NCBI GenBank assembly: GCA_047967505.1 | Contig: CM106540.1 | Length of the DNA: 64,000 bases | From: Dipteris shenzhenensis | Lineage: Eukaryota > Polypodiophyta > Polypodiopsida > Gleicheniales | Direction: 5' to 3' (one strand) | Part shown: positions 1-11,554 of the stretch, in pieces | Numbering within the stretch: the stretch's first letter is position 1 | Layout of the letters: every line of letters begins with the position of its first letter | Translations under genes and position numbers: made by a program | Notes under the pieces: model-generated | Told to the model about the DNA's origin: nothing | Database searches by the model: none | What the model saw: the letters and a program-made list of their open reading frames with translations, nothing else

Positions 1-560
1 AATATCAAACGTTATGCATCGTACGCGATGGGACATGTCAATCATGCACCCGAGTACCTGGATAGGCTTCAAAGTCAGTTCTACGAGCTATGCAAGGGGA
101 CACCGAGACGGTGAATCATTATGCTAACAATTTACACTCAGGTGTTCGTAGAGTTACAGCTGGAGGAAAGTGAGAAGTTGAGAACGTTTCTCCATGGGTT
201 GTGTTCAGACATCCAGTGCTACGTATGTAGTTTTTGGCCACAGGATTATGAGTGTGCATACAAGCTTGCTCAAAACTTCGAGCTCATGCATAAGGGTCAA
301 GGATTCAAGCAGGTCAACAATAAGAAGTCCCGACTCCCAAGTTGCCACGCCAGGTGATGGTGGTAATGGGCGGCAGAAGAAGAGCTGGATGGCTAAGGAT
401 AGCAACGGATATGGTGGGTAGTTATGCAAGACACGGGCGACCTATGCCAAGTAGAACCGATGCTTCCATTGTCATGTGCCGGGTCATAAGAAAGAAGATT
501 GCCTGGATTGCCAGAAGCTTCGAGCAAAAGGAGCCATGCAAGTGGTTCACCTATAGATTC
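1..560 (+). pseudogene. Ty3/Gypsy-like gag remnant with CCHC zinc knuckle
   Basis: This is a decayed retroelement Gag, the structural protein that packages element RNA. Frame 1 begins with a gag-like helix (YLDRLQSQFYELCKGT), then jumps frame near 105-120, where an alternate frame reads TETVNHYANNLH, the usual 'sTVneYa..F..L' gag signature. It resumes with EKLRTFLHGL. A CX2CX4HX4C zinc knuckle (CFHCHVPGHKKEDC) lies at 461-502, preceded by an in-frame TAG at about 451. The order capsid-like helices then a single zinc knuckle fits Gypsy Gag. The 5' end runs off the window and no protease or RT follows, so it is a truncated, frameshifted fragment. Assignment to Gypsy rather than another gag family is inference from the motif pattern. 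Confidence 0.6.
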
Positions 561-739
561 AACTCCTACGGTGACAACCTTAGTGATCATTGAGGAGCTT
601 GAAGATCAACAGAGAGGGGAGCCTCATCAGTTTCCCATGTGGATAGATTGGTGGTCAAAAGGTCCTTGTCCTGATAGTTTTAGGCAGTTCAGTGGACATC
701 ATTTCCACCAAAGTAGCTAAGTAGGCTCAGTAGACTCTT

Positions 740-1252
740 ATGCCAATAAAACGTATTGCCTTGAATGGCACACTTTCTGGGCAGCAGATAGAGAGCAACA
801 TGCAGGTAGCACACTCTGAAGATCTCAGGGTGGGTAGACTGCCAGTCACTCAGGGTCACACCTACGCAGGCAGTGGACATCATCTTGGGGACATGATGGT
901 AGCACCAGTTCGAACTCCGACCAGATTATCAGAACCAAGGCTTGATGTCAAGATCCCGAGTCAAGACTCAGCAAGACACAATACTACAGCAAAACCAAGA
1001 TGTCTCCCTCATGATGAATCTTTCTCTGTTCCTATCAAATGTGCACAGAAGAGAATCAAATTGAGCATCTTCCAGGATCATTACAACATAGCAAGTAATC
1101 AACAGAAGACCTTGGGATTCAGTTCCAGCCAGGTATTCAATCCCATCAGATCAAGATCCATGAGCCAGGGATATGGATGTTGCAGAAGTCCTTTTCATTG
1201 GTTATTTCCGTCCTTCAATATTCTAAGTGGCTGTCTCCATACACTAGCTTGA
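740..1252 (+). CDS. unrecognised 170-codon open reading frame
   Basis: An open frame of 170 codons follows the gag remnant on the same strand. I recognise no domain, signal peptide or membrane segment; the product would be rich in Ser, Gln and His and has several scattered Cys. It may be decayed retroelement sequence kept open by chance, since neighbours on both sides are element debris. Listed for its length only; no function is proposed. Confidence 0.2.
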   Translation: MPIKRIALNGTLSGQQIESNMQVAHSEDLRVGRLPVTQGHTYAGSGHHLGDMMVAPVRTPTRLSEPRLDVKIPSQDSARHNTTAKPRCLPHDESFSVPIKCAQKRIKLSIFQDHYNIASNQQKTLGFSSSQVFNPIRSRSMSQGYGCCRSPFHWLFPSFNILSGCLHTLA

Positions 1253-1383
1253 GTTTCAACAGAAGGGATGTCACGGGCATGGGCATTAGGAAGCCTTAGA
1301 AGACAGTGCAGGTAAGGTTTGAATCTTTTGTCAAAATGTAACGTGTCGATTTTTTTTGTCAACATTGACTTTTGACCAACCTA

Positions 1384-1577
1384 TCACGGTCGGCGTTGAC
1401 CAGAAGAGGTTTCTGACTTTGGCATGTTTGCTGCGAAATTCACACAACAAAGAATCTCCAAATAGAGTGTGCAGTAGATGAAATAGAACTCTGCAAACCT
1501 GATTTGAATCAGGGTGGCTTTCGAGAAGAACTCCTTCCTTTGATGTGAGAGTGTCCAGAGCTCGTGTTCTGATACCA
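1384..1577 (-). mobile_element. 5' leader and first gag codons of a minus-strand Copia-like element
   Basis: Read on the minus strand, TGGTATCAGA (1568-1577) is the plant initiator-Met primer-binding site. It is followed by an untranslated-looking leader and an ATG near 1433 starting MPKSETSS. The bases immediately beyond the site at 1578 read TG, as expected for the terminus of an abutting LTR. The coding part is lost after about 15 codons, so only the start of the internal region survives. Confidence 0.45.
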
Positions 1578-2200
1578 TGGTGGAAATGAAGGAAAGAATC
1601 TCTCTATCCTCCGATGTGGAAAAGGAACAGCTTCATCTCAAACTCAATGATGTAGACCACACATGAATACCTCACTTAGAAGATAGAGAGAGAGCTCATA
1701 TAATATTCCTCCGCCAATATTGTGTGAAACTCAGGTCAAGGTGAACACAAGATGACAAACAAAAAGTTGGACTACAAAACTGACACGTCACTGGATGTCT
1801 TCTCCTGCTCAGCGTTGCCTTGTTGCCTTCTGTGGCTGATGGAGAAATGACAGGGGCAAGGGGCCCCTTTTATAGGGGGCTGGCAGGCCTGGAAATGGCT
1901 TGACTTTTTGAGTTGGCTGATAGGGGGCTGGTCGACTGGCTAGTCGGCCCTTTTCAGCCCCAACCAACCCCCCCTGGGCAGCCTATATAAGGGGCTTGTA
2001 AGAAAGAGGAGAGTGAGAGAGCAAGAGAGTTGAATATCAGTTTGCAATAGATGAAGTAACTGAATACAAGAAGAGAGAAACGTTTTGTCTAAGTGACAAA
2101 ACCTTATCCTTCACTAACCATAATTAGTGAATTAACTGTGGTTAGGGGAAAAAACCTCTAATGAGGGAAAAGTGCCCCTAACCTACTTATTACATTACAT
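1578..2200. mobile_element. LTR-like sequence with TATA boxes facing both ways
   Basis: This region abuts the minus-strand primer-binding site at 1568-1577 and so probably holds the 5' LTR of that element. It contains a minus-strand TATAAAAGG around 1866-1880 and a plus-strand CCTATATAAGG at about 1981-1991, the latter followed by a GA-rich leader-like stretch. The right LTR border is not visible. Two opposed TATA elements about 110 bp apart suggest two overlapping or adjoining LTR remnants. Confidence 0.35.
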
Positions 2201-3429
2201 TGGTCATTGCTAGAATATTTGGTTGGATCATGAAATTTTAAGCAAATATTCTCTTTACAGCTCCTTAGGATGAGCTAAGAAAAATATATAACGTCTTTTT
2301 AATAGACCCTCTGAGTGTATTTTTCTAGAGGAATATGGTTTGAATATTAGAGATTAATTTATGATTGATAATAATGGCTTCAATTATGAGATTTTCAATA
2401 TCCTTTTCCTACTCATTCAAGGAATATGGTATACATTGTTACATGAGAGCTTCTCAATACTTCAAATATGGGATTGCTAAAGCTAAGGGAAACCCTTTTA
2501 AATTGATTGAATTACCATAATCCTCAAAAGAGAGTATGGTAGGGAGGGATTTATAGGAGTTTCTAAAGTGCTCACTATTTGCTCATATATAGATGATGTT
2601 CTCTAAAATAAGGGTTATAATGATAAATAAGTAAGTATATGGTTCCATAAATGAGAAATTAAAAAAGAATTGTATATTCCTTTGAGAAATATATTAGCAT
2701 GGTTGGTGTCAAACATTATCGCTCAGACTTTTCTGCTCGTAGGTTTATGCTCGAAAAATGTGCACATCCCTGTTGGCCCTTGTTTGCACGGACAACACTC
2801 TAGCCCGTATTTGCCTGTTTGTCCCTTGTGTGCACATGACAAGCCCCCAACCCTCTAGTCTTGTTCCAAGCCCCCTTGTGCGATGCATTCCCTGCTCCAA
2901 AGTCCATCGTGTAACAGCCGTACAACAGCAGTACGAGATTGTGAGGTCTCCCCGTGGGCACAATAGGGTTTGGACAACAAGCAAGGTTCAAGGTTTGGGT
3001 GTTCTGATGGGCTTGAGATGTCTGTAAGGAATCACAAATGATTGTGAAAATTGTATGCTCCCTTGATAAAATTGATAATAGGCCCCTTGAGGGGCAGTCA
3101 TTCATTCTAGGACATCATCTTTTTAGGACAGCAAAGCGGTCAGGGATCAGCTCATTTGGAGATCTAGAGTAGACCTTGGTGTAGACCTACATGGAGTAGG
3201 AGAGTGTAAGGAGCTGCAAAGGAGGCATTTGTGAACAAAGAACAACAAAGCAAAACTTTTGCAAGGGTGCTCAGTCTTGAGCAGCTACTGAAGCCTATCA
3301 TAGAGGCATGTGGCAGTGAGGAGTTTTCTTTAAAAGGTGTAGCGAATTCTCTTTTAGGTTTGAGTTGCCATCTTTACATTCAAGTAAGCACATGTATTTG
3401 AGTTGTGCTCCACAAAAGTATCTTCCGTT
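2201..3429. other. AT-rich interval, no gene seen
   Basis: No coding signature is visible. The rightmost part probably belongs to the LTR that ends at 3479, but I cannot place that LTR's start. Short open frames around 2745-3105 occur on both strands and look like chance. Confidence 0.3.
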
Positions 3430-3756
3430 GTGGAGTACTATTGGCCTTTAGCAAGGAACCTACCTCTACTTTTCTAACATGGTATCAGAGTTGAAGGTTA
3501 TCATCCACGGGTAGCCTTGCTCATGAGCTAATTGAAGACGGGGAACCTTCTTCAAATTGAAGAGTGGAGTCCTTTCTAGATCTTGGAGACAACGGAAGCC
3601 ACGAAGCCGAGACTGTTTAATGTGCTAGAGGCCTTGAGGAAGACAATAAATCCCGTAGACTCAAATAAAGTGAAGGAGTGGAGCTTGAGAGATGCAGTTG
3701 TTCTTCGGTCTTTCCATGAGCATCAGGATGACTGTGATATTTCACATCTAGCCAGT
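3430..3756 (+). mobile_element. LTR end, primer-binding site and degenerate Copia-type leader/gag
   Basis: The sequence TTTCTAACA ends at 3479 and is followed at once by TGGTATCAGAGT (3480-3491), an LTR terminus plus plant primer-binding site. Downstream, a plus-strand frame from about 3589 reads TEATKPRLFN and then WSLRDAVVLRSF. It weakly resembles the start of Copia Gag, but lacks a start codon and is soon closed by stops. No pol follows. The primer-binding site is clear; the gag reading is tentative. Confidence 0.5.
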
Positions 3757-4549
3757 TGATACATACAGATTTGCCATGACACCACTCCAGATTGATGCCA
3801 TTTTTCAGACGATGACATTCCTCCATAGAGTTTGGGTCTTACCCCAGACCTTGCAAGGCTTAAAATCAACTATTCAACTTGAAGATAGATGGAGGGGAGT
3901 CAAGCCACAATTAATCATTCCCGCTAGGATATAGTCCCAAAAAATGATCCAAGCACAATGGGTTAAACCAATAAAGATCAATAGGCGGCTCACCTCCTAG
4001 CTATCTCCAAGCACGTAGGCTAGAGATCAAACTCCCTCAAGGCTGTGCCTGTAGCTCGGTCATCCCATACCGCTGGAACTGTCAATAAGGATAGTATACC
4101 TTGTGATCTACCATGTAGAGGTAGGAGTCTAGGTTCATGATCTCAACTAGACCTTCTAGTGGTGTCAATTTTCAACACATTGAATGCCATCACAATAGCC
4201 TTGGCCATTCTTATTTGGAAAAGCATCCCGCTTTCTAGAAAGCGTCCTAGCTAAATATAGCCAATTGGCCCTTTGCCATTGTTTTAAGTCCTCTAGTCCC
4301 ACATTAGCTTGCTTTCCTTAATCCCATGGCCCCCTAACTGTGTGGGATTAGTATCCAAGTACATAAGATTCTTTCCCTCTTTTAAGTGTTTACTCTTAAA
4401 TGAACTTGGGAAAGTTCTTTGCAAACTAACAATTACTCCCAAGTGAGTTTTTCTTACGTATCTTTCCACTTAACTTTGAACTCTATAATCAACTTACTCA
4501 TGAGTTTCCTTTTCTAGAAATTGATGAATCTTTGAAGTTCATATGGAAC
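3757..4549. other. interval without recognisable gene
   Basis: Unique-looking sequence of mixed composition. I see no retroelement motif, repeat or convincing open frame. Confidence 0.3.
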
Positions 4550-5303
4550 ATAGGTGAAGTCCTCTTCATCCACAAATTCTCGGGGAGAGACAAGACTATC
4601 TCCAGCCCTGAACGCCTCTTTCAAGAAAGGTTGAGTGAACTTTTGCCATGCAGATGGATTGAGAGTTTTTGACTCCACATAGACAGGTTATCTCCCTTCC
4701 AGTATAGCATTGAGGCTCCCTCCATCTCGCTTACATATCATGAAATGAACCAGGTCATCCCAGAGGATCTCTTATAGTTACACATATTTAGGATGTGGTT
4801 GGCACTGCGGGAGCTCCCTACATGTGGAGGCAATTCTAGTTTATATGCAACTTAAGAGGGATCTTGGATCTCATAGTAAAGATGGCATCTGAAAGCAACA
4901 TGTTCCTCTGACTCCGGTAGATCACCCTCTCTAGATATGTTCTCACACCGTCCACTTTCAATGAGTAGTCGGTGTGATGAAACACGGAATTGCGTGATCG
5001 ATATTCTCAAAGAAGGCTTAGCCTGTCCACTCAATGCATAGTCGGTATGATAAAACCTGAAATTGCGTGATTGATATTCTCAAAGAATGGGGGAGGTGGA
5101 TCCATGCATAGCTTAGCTTGTTGATGAAGCCCTTTGATATTCGTAAGTTGTGATCTTTGTACAAGCTGAGCTTCACAGGAAGCTCGCTGGGCGCTAACAC
5201 GGTCTTGAATATGTGGACGTACAGGATTCTCTCGGATAATTTGGTCAGCATCGTGGTGAGCGGGGTTCTCAAGTCTATACGGAAAGGGGAGTAATCTGTC
5301 CAT
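4550..5303 (-). pseudogene. LINE-type reverse transcriptase C-terminal remnant
   Basis: On the minus strand a frame reads FRVSSHRLLIESGRCEN, then PESEEHVAFRCHLYYEI. This matches the post-RT segment of non-LTR retrotransposon polyproteins ('..SSHrL.IE.GR.....C.lC....E.EeHf.f.Cp.Y..iR'), a Cys/His cluster after the polymerase. Here the expected C..C pair is damaged. A coding-like frame continues downstream on the minus strand to about 4550 with one TAA. The RT catalytic core (YADD-like) is absent, so it is 5'-truncated, as LINE copies often are. A block is duplicated inside it (see the repeat at 4957-5092). Confidence 0.55.
4957..5092 (-). repeat. tandem duplication inside the LINE remnant
   Basis: Two adjacent copies of about 65-75 bp encode LRISITQFRVSSHRL and LRISITQFQVLSYRL on the minus strand. 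The copies differ at scattered positions, so the duplication is not recent. Confidence 0.6.
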
Positions 5304-5393
5304 AGGGAGCCCTAGACAATCAAACCATCTACCGGTATGTGGGTACCAAATCTTTGATCTCCTTCAATTGCTGAAGTTTCATGATCACTCGTA

Positions 5394-5482
5394 CACACGT
5401 ACGTATGTACGTATGTATATAGACACACACACACACACACATGTATGTATGTATGTAGATAGATACGTATGTATGTATGTAA
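5394..5482. repeat. compound microsatellite (ACGT/GTAT, AC, TGTA)
   Basis: ACGTACGTATGT-type tetranucleotides are followed by an uninterrupted AC run, then TGTA and ACGTATG repeats. It is simple sequence with no coding role; short open frames across it are artefacts. Confidence 0.9.
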
Positions 5483-5499
5483 GAGACATGCATCCTCTA

Positions 5500-6748
5500 A
5501 TATCACACTAGTTAACCATTCAGACTCAAGTTCTATCAGTAGGATATCTTATGTACAATATCATTTAAATGTAGCTTGAAGAGTCAAACTTTATATATAC
5601 ACCTTAATGGAGGATTTTGAATTATTGATACATACTAAAACACTCTCAATGATTTTATTGAATGTGTAATTCATTAAAAATCTAAAATTTTATGGGTTGG
5701 ATTATTCAAAGTGAGATCATTAACAATAGTTCTTTTTTTTTTTGGATGATATTTGAAGGTTTTCACTCTACAGGAAACAATATCAGTGAATGTTTGGTTT
5801 GGTCCAAGCTCAAACGCCTTATTTCGTCCTACTTTGTTGCATCTAAAATCTGTAAGGTGTTTTCTATCTACTATCTTGAAGACAAGGATATATTTATAGT
5901 TGATGCATACAAAATAAGTTTTACTTGTGAAGTGGAGATGAAGTATTCTTCTTGGAAAGGCCCTTCTAATTTTTTGCATCTTCATTCATTGTTTTAGTTT
6001 CCATTTTGACGAGAGCATATGGAGTGCAAGCTCTCCTAAGGCTTGATAATATGTCTGCCATATGCAGGAAAAGTATCTCCAGTTTATGTTAGCACGGAGT
6101 AAATGAGGTGAAGTGCTCATTTTGTGCTTGTCATGTATTTCATACATGGATTTTTTGGAATTACAATGCCAGATTGAGTGCTCAGCAAATCCCTCAGGTA
6201 AAAGAGAGGACTTTTGTGCATACTTAAAGGCATTGTGAAATCATTCTTTGTACATCTAGACAACTTTGAAGTAGATGAAGAAATGAAATTCTTAACATTA
6301 GGATGATGAAGAGATGGAACACCTTTAAAACCCTTTTCTAACCCGAATATAGGCACATTCCATAATACAAGACAGCTCTTGTTGGGAGAACTCAAGATAC
6401 TATATGATATGCCTTGGCTAAATGACTAGTTTAATTATAATCGTGAGAGATTTATTTGAAGACCTTTGTGTAAATGAATACTCAATGTGAATGTGTGGAT
6501 GTGTGTGTGAGAGCATATGCTTATTCTATAATGTATACAACCATTGTTACGTGTTGATGAACATCAATGGGGATGCCATAATAGCTAGTCTTGTGCAAGA
6601 TGGCGTTTTGGATTTTAGCCTTTTGAGTGATTGTTATAAGCAGTCTTGATTGCTTTGTTTTTAGAGAATGAGTTTTGGGCATTCTCTTTACACATGGTAC
6701 TAAAATACGAGTGCTCTTTTTTTCAGATTTGCAGGAGATACGAATGAC
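5500..6748. other. AT-rich host sequence left of Copia A
   Basis: Low-GC sequence with open frames of about 100 codons on both strands (around 5674-5997), none with recognisable domains. Copia A is inserted at its right edge. Sequence right of Copia A (12291 onward) looks like the continuation and contains an LTR start, so this may be the inside of an older retroelement. Confidence 0.3.
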
Positions 6749-6753
6749 TAGAT

Positions 6754-7480
6754 TGTTAGATATCAATGCTCCACTCTCGTGTAACTACGTGGGAACCAGC
6801 TAACTCTACTTGTAAGACCCCCATATGAGGAGAATGCATTTTAGTAGCTCAATTATCCGATAGGTCCTGGTTTGGATACTAGATGGGGGCTATGTGTGGC
6901 CTGATGGCTGGACGGCTTCAGATAGAGTTGGCACACCGTCAACTAGGCTACATGCAAGTGCGGGAAGGCATCTCATGACTGACCGCATTGAGGGTAGACG
7001 GAGCATTTTTCGGGGTAGTTCACTCTTGGGTTGCGGGGTCCGTTTGGAGCCTCAGATGATCTCGGATGGCTCTGGGCCGAACGGCAACCATAGGTTAGTT
7101 GCTCTATTTTGCGCATCGGTTTTATCGTGTGATCGGTGGCCTATTTCGAGACTGATCTCCAATCGATCATTTTGGGCAGACTGGTCGGTCACCCAATTGG
7201 GTCTAACCGACTACGACTGGTGACTATATAAGAGTAAGCCCGTGAAGCCAATTTCATCATTGGCTACAGTAACCGTGATTTCTTAGCATCCAGCCTCCTC
7301 CTTCTATTGTTTTCAGCACGCCATCGAAGCTTTTTTCACAAGAGCACACGGTTGGGAGGCAGCACCATCTATTGTATCAGTTTTATAGTAATCAAAATTT
7401 TGATTCTCCATACTATGTGTTTTCTCTCTTGCGTATGAGATCCTGTTATCTGTTGAGCACAGACGTATTGTTTTCTTACA
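6754..7480 (+). repeat. Copia A 5' LTR
   Basis: It begins TGTTAGATATCAATG and ends TTTTCTTACA directly before the primer-binding site. A TATATAAG box lies near 7225-7232. At 727 bp it is close to the 731-bp 3' LTR. Confidence 0.93.
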
Positions 7481-7492
7481 TGGTATCAGAGC
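7481..7492 (+). promoter_or_regulatory. Copia A primer-binding site
   Basis: TGGTATCAGAGC directly follows the LTR and is complementary to the 3' part of plant initiator methionine tRNA, which primes minus-strand cDNA synthesis. Confidence 0.92.
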
Positions 7493-7548
7493 TCTGACTC
7501 TAGCAAGAAGATTTGGTAGTGTGTTTCTGTTTGCGAGCAGATTGTGAG

Positions 7549-8384
7549 ATGGCTTAGTCCGTAATACTGCGAATCCCACCGTTCGACAAAAGCGAAAAGC
7601 TGGACGGCTCTAATTATCCACTTTGAAAGTTCAAGATGAAGACCATCCTAAGCGCATACGAGCTTTGGGATACTGCTATTGGGGTGGACCTGAAAATGGT
7701 TTCGAGATCGAATCCGGTCAATGCAGCACAAGAGTACTAACTGCGGATGAGATTCTCGCGTGGACAAGAAATGCAGATGCGTTGTGTTCTATTGTCTGTA
7801 GTGTAAGTGATTCCGTCATGGCGTTAATTCAACATGTCACCACAGCGGAGGAGGCATGGACGGTCTTGAAAAATCAATACGAGACCACGAATCAGACGCG
7901 GATGCAGAACCTGGAGACTCAACTCGCGAACGAGAAACTGTTTGATTCTGAAGCGGCAGAGAAGTTCATCACCAGGGTGAAGAATCTACGCGATCAGATA
8001 ACTACGATTGGTATCACCATCACCAGCGAGAATCTAGCACAGAGGTGTATACAGATTCTTCCACGAAAGTACGACGGTCTTGTTACGGCGTTGAATACGC
8101 AGAACAAAAATCCGTCCCTTAACTTTGAGGATTTCAGCGCAATGCTTTTGGAGAAGATGCATCAAAAGACGAGGACTGGAGAAGATTCGGTTTTTTACGC
8201 TAGATCAAAAAAAGGTAATGGTAAGGACTCTGGTAACCCATCTTCTTCTGATGATAAAAAGAGAAAGAAGATCAAGTGCTTCTATTGCAACAAGGCAGGG
8301 GACAAGCAGAATGAGTGTCGAAAGAAGATTGCAGATGAGAACGGAGTAAAGAGTCCAGCAACAGCGCGTAGGCAGTACCAGTAG
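7549..8384 (+). pseudogene. Copia A gag (UBN2-type) with damaged zinc knuckle
   Basis: This encodes the capsid-forming Gag. The likely start is ATG 7549 (MA-stop-SVILRIPPFDKSEKL), with TAG at codon 3 and TGA at a conserved Trp (NYPL-stop-KFKMKTILSAYELW). A frameshift lies near 7740, after which a long frame carries the UBN2 region (EEAWTVLKNQYE; RVKNLRDQITTIG). The nucleic-acid-binding knuckle near 8277-8320 reads CFYCNKAGDKQNEC: the usual CX2CX4HX4C His has become Asp. Early stops, a frameshift and a lost zinc ligand together mark it as non-functional. Confidence 0.88.
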
Positions 8385-11300
8385 AGCTATTCGTAGCAAT
8401 TGAGGAGATTTGCACGGAGGCAGTTTATGTACCTGCGGATGAACCGTGGATCATCGACAGTGGTGCATCGCGCCACATGATCAGTCGCAAGGATTGATAT
8501 ACCTCTACCGCCGGTAGGAAATGACATCTTGGTAGCAGTTGGCAATGATGCAAAATGTCCAACAAAAAGAAAAAGTACGATTGCTCTCAAGTCAGATGGA
8601 GTTGTAAAACAGTTGTCCGATGTTTTTTATGCGCCAGATATCAAGAGGAACTTGTTATCCGTTTCTGCAATCACGGATCGGGACCTCAAAGTTCACTTCG
8701 ATAAGAATGGCGCACAGATTTTGGATCTTCAAGGGAAGGTCGTTGGTAAAGGTACACGGTGTAACAACATTTACGAACTCTCAGCTTTCAGTACTCGAGC
8801 GGATGTGAAGAATACTAAGCTGTGGCATGAGAGGTTTGGTCATCTAAACCTTAGTTCTTTGAAGGAGATGCATAAAGTGGAATGATTGCACATCTACCAG
8901 AAATTTCAGATCTGCCTGATGTATGTAAAGCTTGCATGATGGGTAAGCACCATCGCCAGTCCTTTCCTAAAGAGGCCAGCAGGGCAAAGGCTCCTCTAGA
9001 GCTCGTTCACACGGACCTCTACGAAAAGATGGAGACGGAAGCTTTGGGTGGTTTCTACTACTTCATGACGTTGATCGACGACTACAGTAGAAGGATATGG
9101 ATATATTTCCTGAAGACTAAAGACGAGGCTTTTAGTAAGTTCAAAGAATGACATGTAATGGTCGAGAAAGAATCGGGGAGGAAGGTGAAGAAATTGAGAT
9201 TAGACAGAGGTGGAGATTTCACATCAATTGAATTCGAAAGTTACTGCAAAAGTCATGGAATCAAGAGGCAGAAACCCCCGCCACATACATCACAGCAAAA
9301 TGGAGTAGTAGAGCACAAGATGCGCGTCATCTGCGAAATGAACCGGAGTATGATAAAAGGGAAAGATTTGCCAAAGAATTTTTGGGCTGAAGCATGTAAC
9401 ACTGCAGTTTACATTCTGAATCGTAGCTACACGAAGGCTGTGAACGGGATGACACCACTGTAGGCCTTTTCTGGTTGGAAACCTTCATCTGCACATTTTA
9501 GAGTTTTTGGATGTGATTGTTTTGTGCATGTTCCTGATGCTACGAGAACCAAATGGGAACCGAAGAGCTGGAAGTGTATTTTCTTGGGCTACAGTGAAGA
9601 GGCGAAGGGTTACCATCTCTATAACCTTGTTACCAAGAAGGTAATTGTAAGTCGCGATGTAGTCTTCTCAGAACAGCCGCATCAATTGGAGGAGGATGCT
9701 TCCTTTCTAGACAACCAGGACCAAGATATCCATCCAGTACCGCCACCAACAACAGATCGAACTCCCCCAACGGTGCTTGGGAGGATTCAAGACAAAGAAG
9801 AGGAAGAAGAGCCTGCAGAACCACAACGGCAACGGTCATTCTCGAAGTGGATAAAGTAGCTTTTGGACGGTAGAGAACCTCCAGCCATTGAGGGGGAACC
9901 ATCCGAACACCGCCGGTCCAAGAGATTAGAGGAGCAAAGGAGGGCGCATGAACACTTGGTCAACTATGCGTTGATGACAGAGGTGATCCGTGTTGAAGAA
10001 CCCAAGTGTCTTGAAGAGGCACAGAAGAGGCACAGGGTGATGATAGGTGGATGGAGGCTATGCAGTCGGAGTATGGCTCCATAATGAAGAACAACACTTG
10101 GGACCTTGTGGATCGACCACCAAAACGCAAGGTAATCGGAACCAAGTAGGTGTACAAGGCCAAGTACAAGTCCGACGGCACGTTGGATAAGTACAAGGCT
10201 CGGCTCGTGGCAAAAAGATTTGCACAGGTACATGGTTTTGATTATCAGGATAGTTTTGCTCCCACAGCTCGACTAACCACAATTCGCAGTGTTTTGGCTT
10301 TAGCTGCTCAGGGAAGTTGGCCCGTGTTTCAGATGGATGTAAAATTCGCCTTTCTGAATGGAGATCTAAGGAGGAGGTATACGTGGAACAACCACCAGGT
10401 TTTGAGATCCTCGGTTCAGAAGGTAAAGTCTGTAAACTGAAGAAGGCACTTTACGGGCTGAAACATGTCCCACACGCATGGTACCAGCGAATTGATGCCT
10501 ACTTTTTACAAAATGGGTTCAGGAGAAGCCCATCTGATGCAAATTTGTATATCTTTAGAGGAGGCAAGTGTACGATCGTGGTTCTTTATGTGGACGACCT
10601 TGTCATAACATGGAACCATGAAGAGAAGATCTCGCAGACAAAGCATTTGCTAGAAGAGTTTGAAATGACAGACCTTGGACTGATGCATTTCTGTTTGGGG
10701 ATTGAAGTTTGGCAAGAGCCGAAACAGATCTTCATGCCACAACTGAAGTATGCTGGAGAGATACTGAAGGCATTTGGCATGTCTGAGTGCAAGACAGTTG
10801 GTACCCCTATGGAGGTTGACGTGAAGCTCTCAATCGAGGATTCATCACCACTGGTGGACGAAGCGAAGTATAGAAGGCTTGTGGACAGCTTGATTTACTT
10901 GTGCAACACGCGGTCGGACATCAGCTTTGTGACTGGTGTACTAAGCAGGTTTTTCAATAAGCCCCGGGAGAACCATTGGAGGGCAGGGATGCGGGTGCTG
11001 AAATACATCAAAGGCACACTTGATTATGGCATCACCTATACCAAGGGCAACATCTTGACTGGATTCTGTGACTCGGATTGGGCAGGAGACGTGGACAGCA
11101 GGAGTTCAGTGACAGGTTATTGTTTCTCACTTGGATCTGGAGCTGTGTCATGGGTCAGCAAGAAGCAACCCACAGTTGCTCTTTCTTCTAATGAGGCCGA
11201 GTACAAATCAGCATGCTTTGCTTCTTGTGAGGCAGTGTGGTTGAGGAGGATTTAGGGGACATGGGTGCAGTGCAGAACAAGCCTACGTAGTTCTTATGTG

Positions 11301-11524
11301 ACAATCAGAGTTGCATGGCGATTGCAAAGAACCCTGTATTCCACGCTCGCACAAAACACATTGAGATTCAATATCACTTTGTACGCGAGCTCATCATGGA
11401 TGGAGAGGTCGACTTGGTGTACTGTCCAACTACAAAGAATGCTGCAGACATTTTCATGAAGGCTCTTGGAAGAGACTTACTAGAGAGGCATCTTCATCGA
11501 CTTGGCATTGGGCCGAAAAGTTAA
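8385..11524 (+). pseudogene. Copia A pol: protease, integrase, reverse transcriptase, RNase H
   Basis: Enzymes for processing, integration and reverse transcription, in Copia order. Protease: DSGASRHM near 8457-8482. GAG-pre-integrase: WHERFGHL at 8823. Integrase: HTDLY (9008), LDRGGDF (9200-9220) and NGVVEHK (around 9302-9319), so the D, D and E residues survive. RT: active site YVDD at 10587-10598. RNase H: an SSNEAEYK-like motif near 11190; the frame ends with the tail GRDLLERHLHRLGIG before the purine tract. Breaks include TGA for Trp in SRKD-stop-Y and FKE-stop-H, TAG for Trp before VYKAKYK, TAG in MTPL-stop-AFSG, TAG for Gln before FLCDNQS, and a one-base loss after WLRRI near 11250. 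Confidence 0.92.
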
Positions 11525-11545
11525 GTTCACTTGCGGGTGGACATT

Positions 11546-11554
11546 GAGGTGGGG
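11546..11554 (+). promoter_or_regulatory. Copia A polypurine tract
   Basis: GAGGTGGGG lies immediately before the 3' LTR, where plus-strand DNA synthesis is primed. It holds a single pyrimidine. Confidence 0.8.

Noticed and set aside
3617-3826. 69-codon minus-strand frame with Cys/His residues
   Set aside because: No known motif spacing, and it overlaps the gag-like plus-strand frame behind a clear primer-binding site.
5674-5997. Overlapping open frames of about 100 codons on opposite strands
   Set aside because: AT-rich, no motif on either strand, likely chance.
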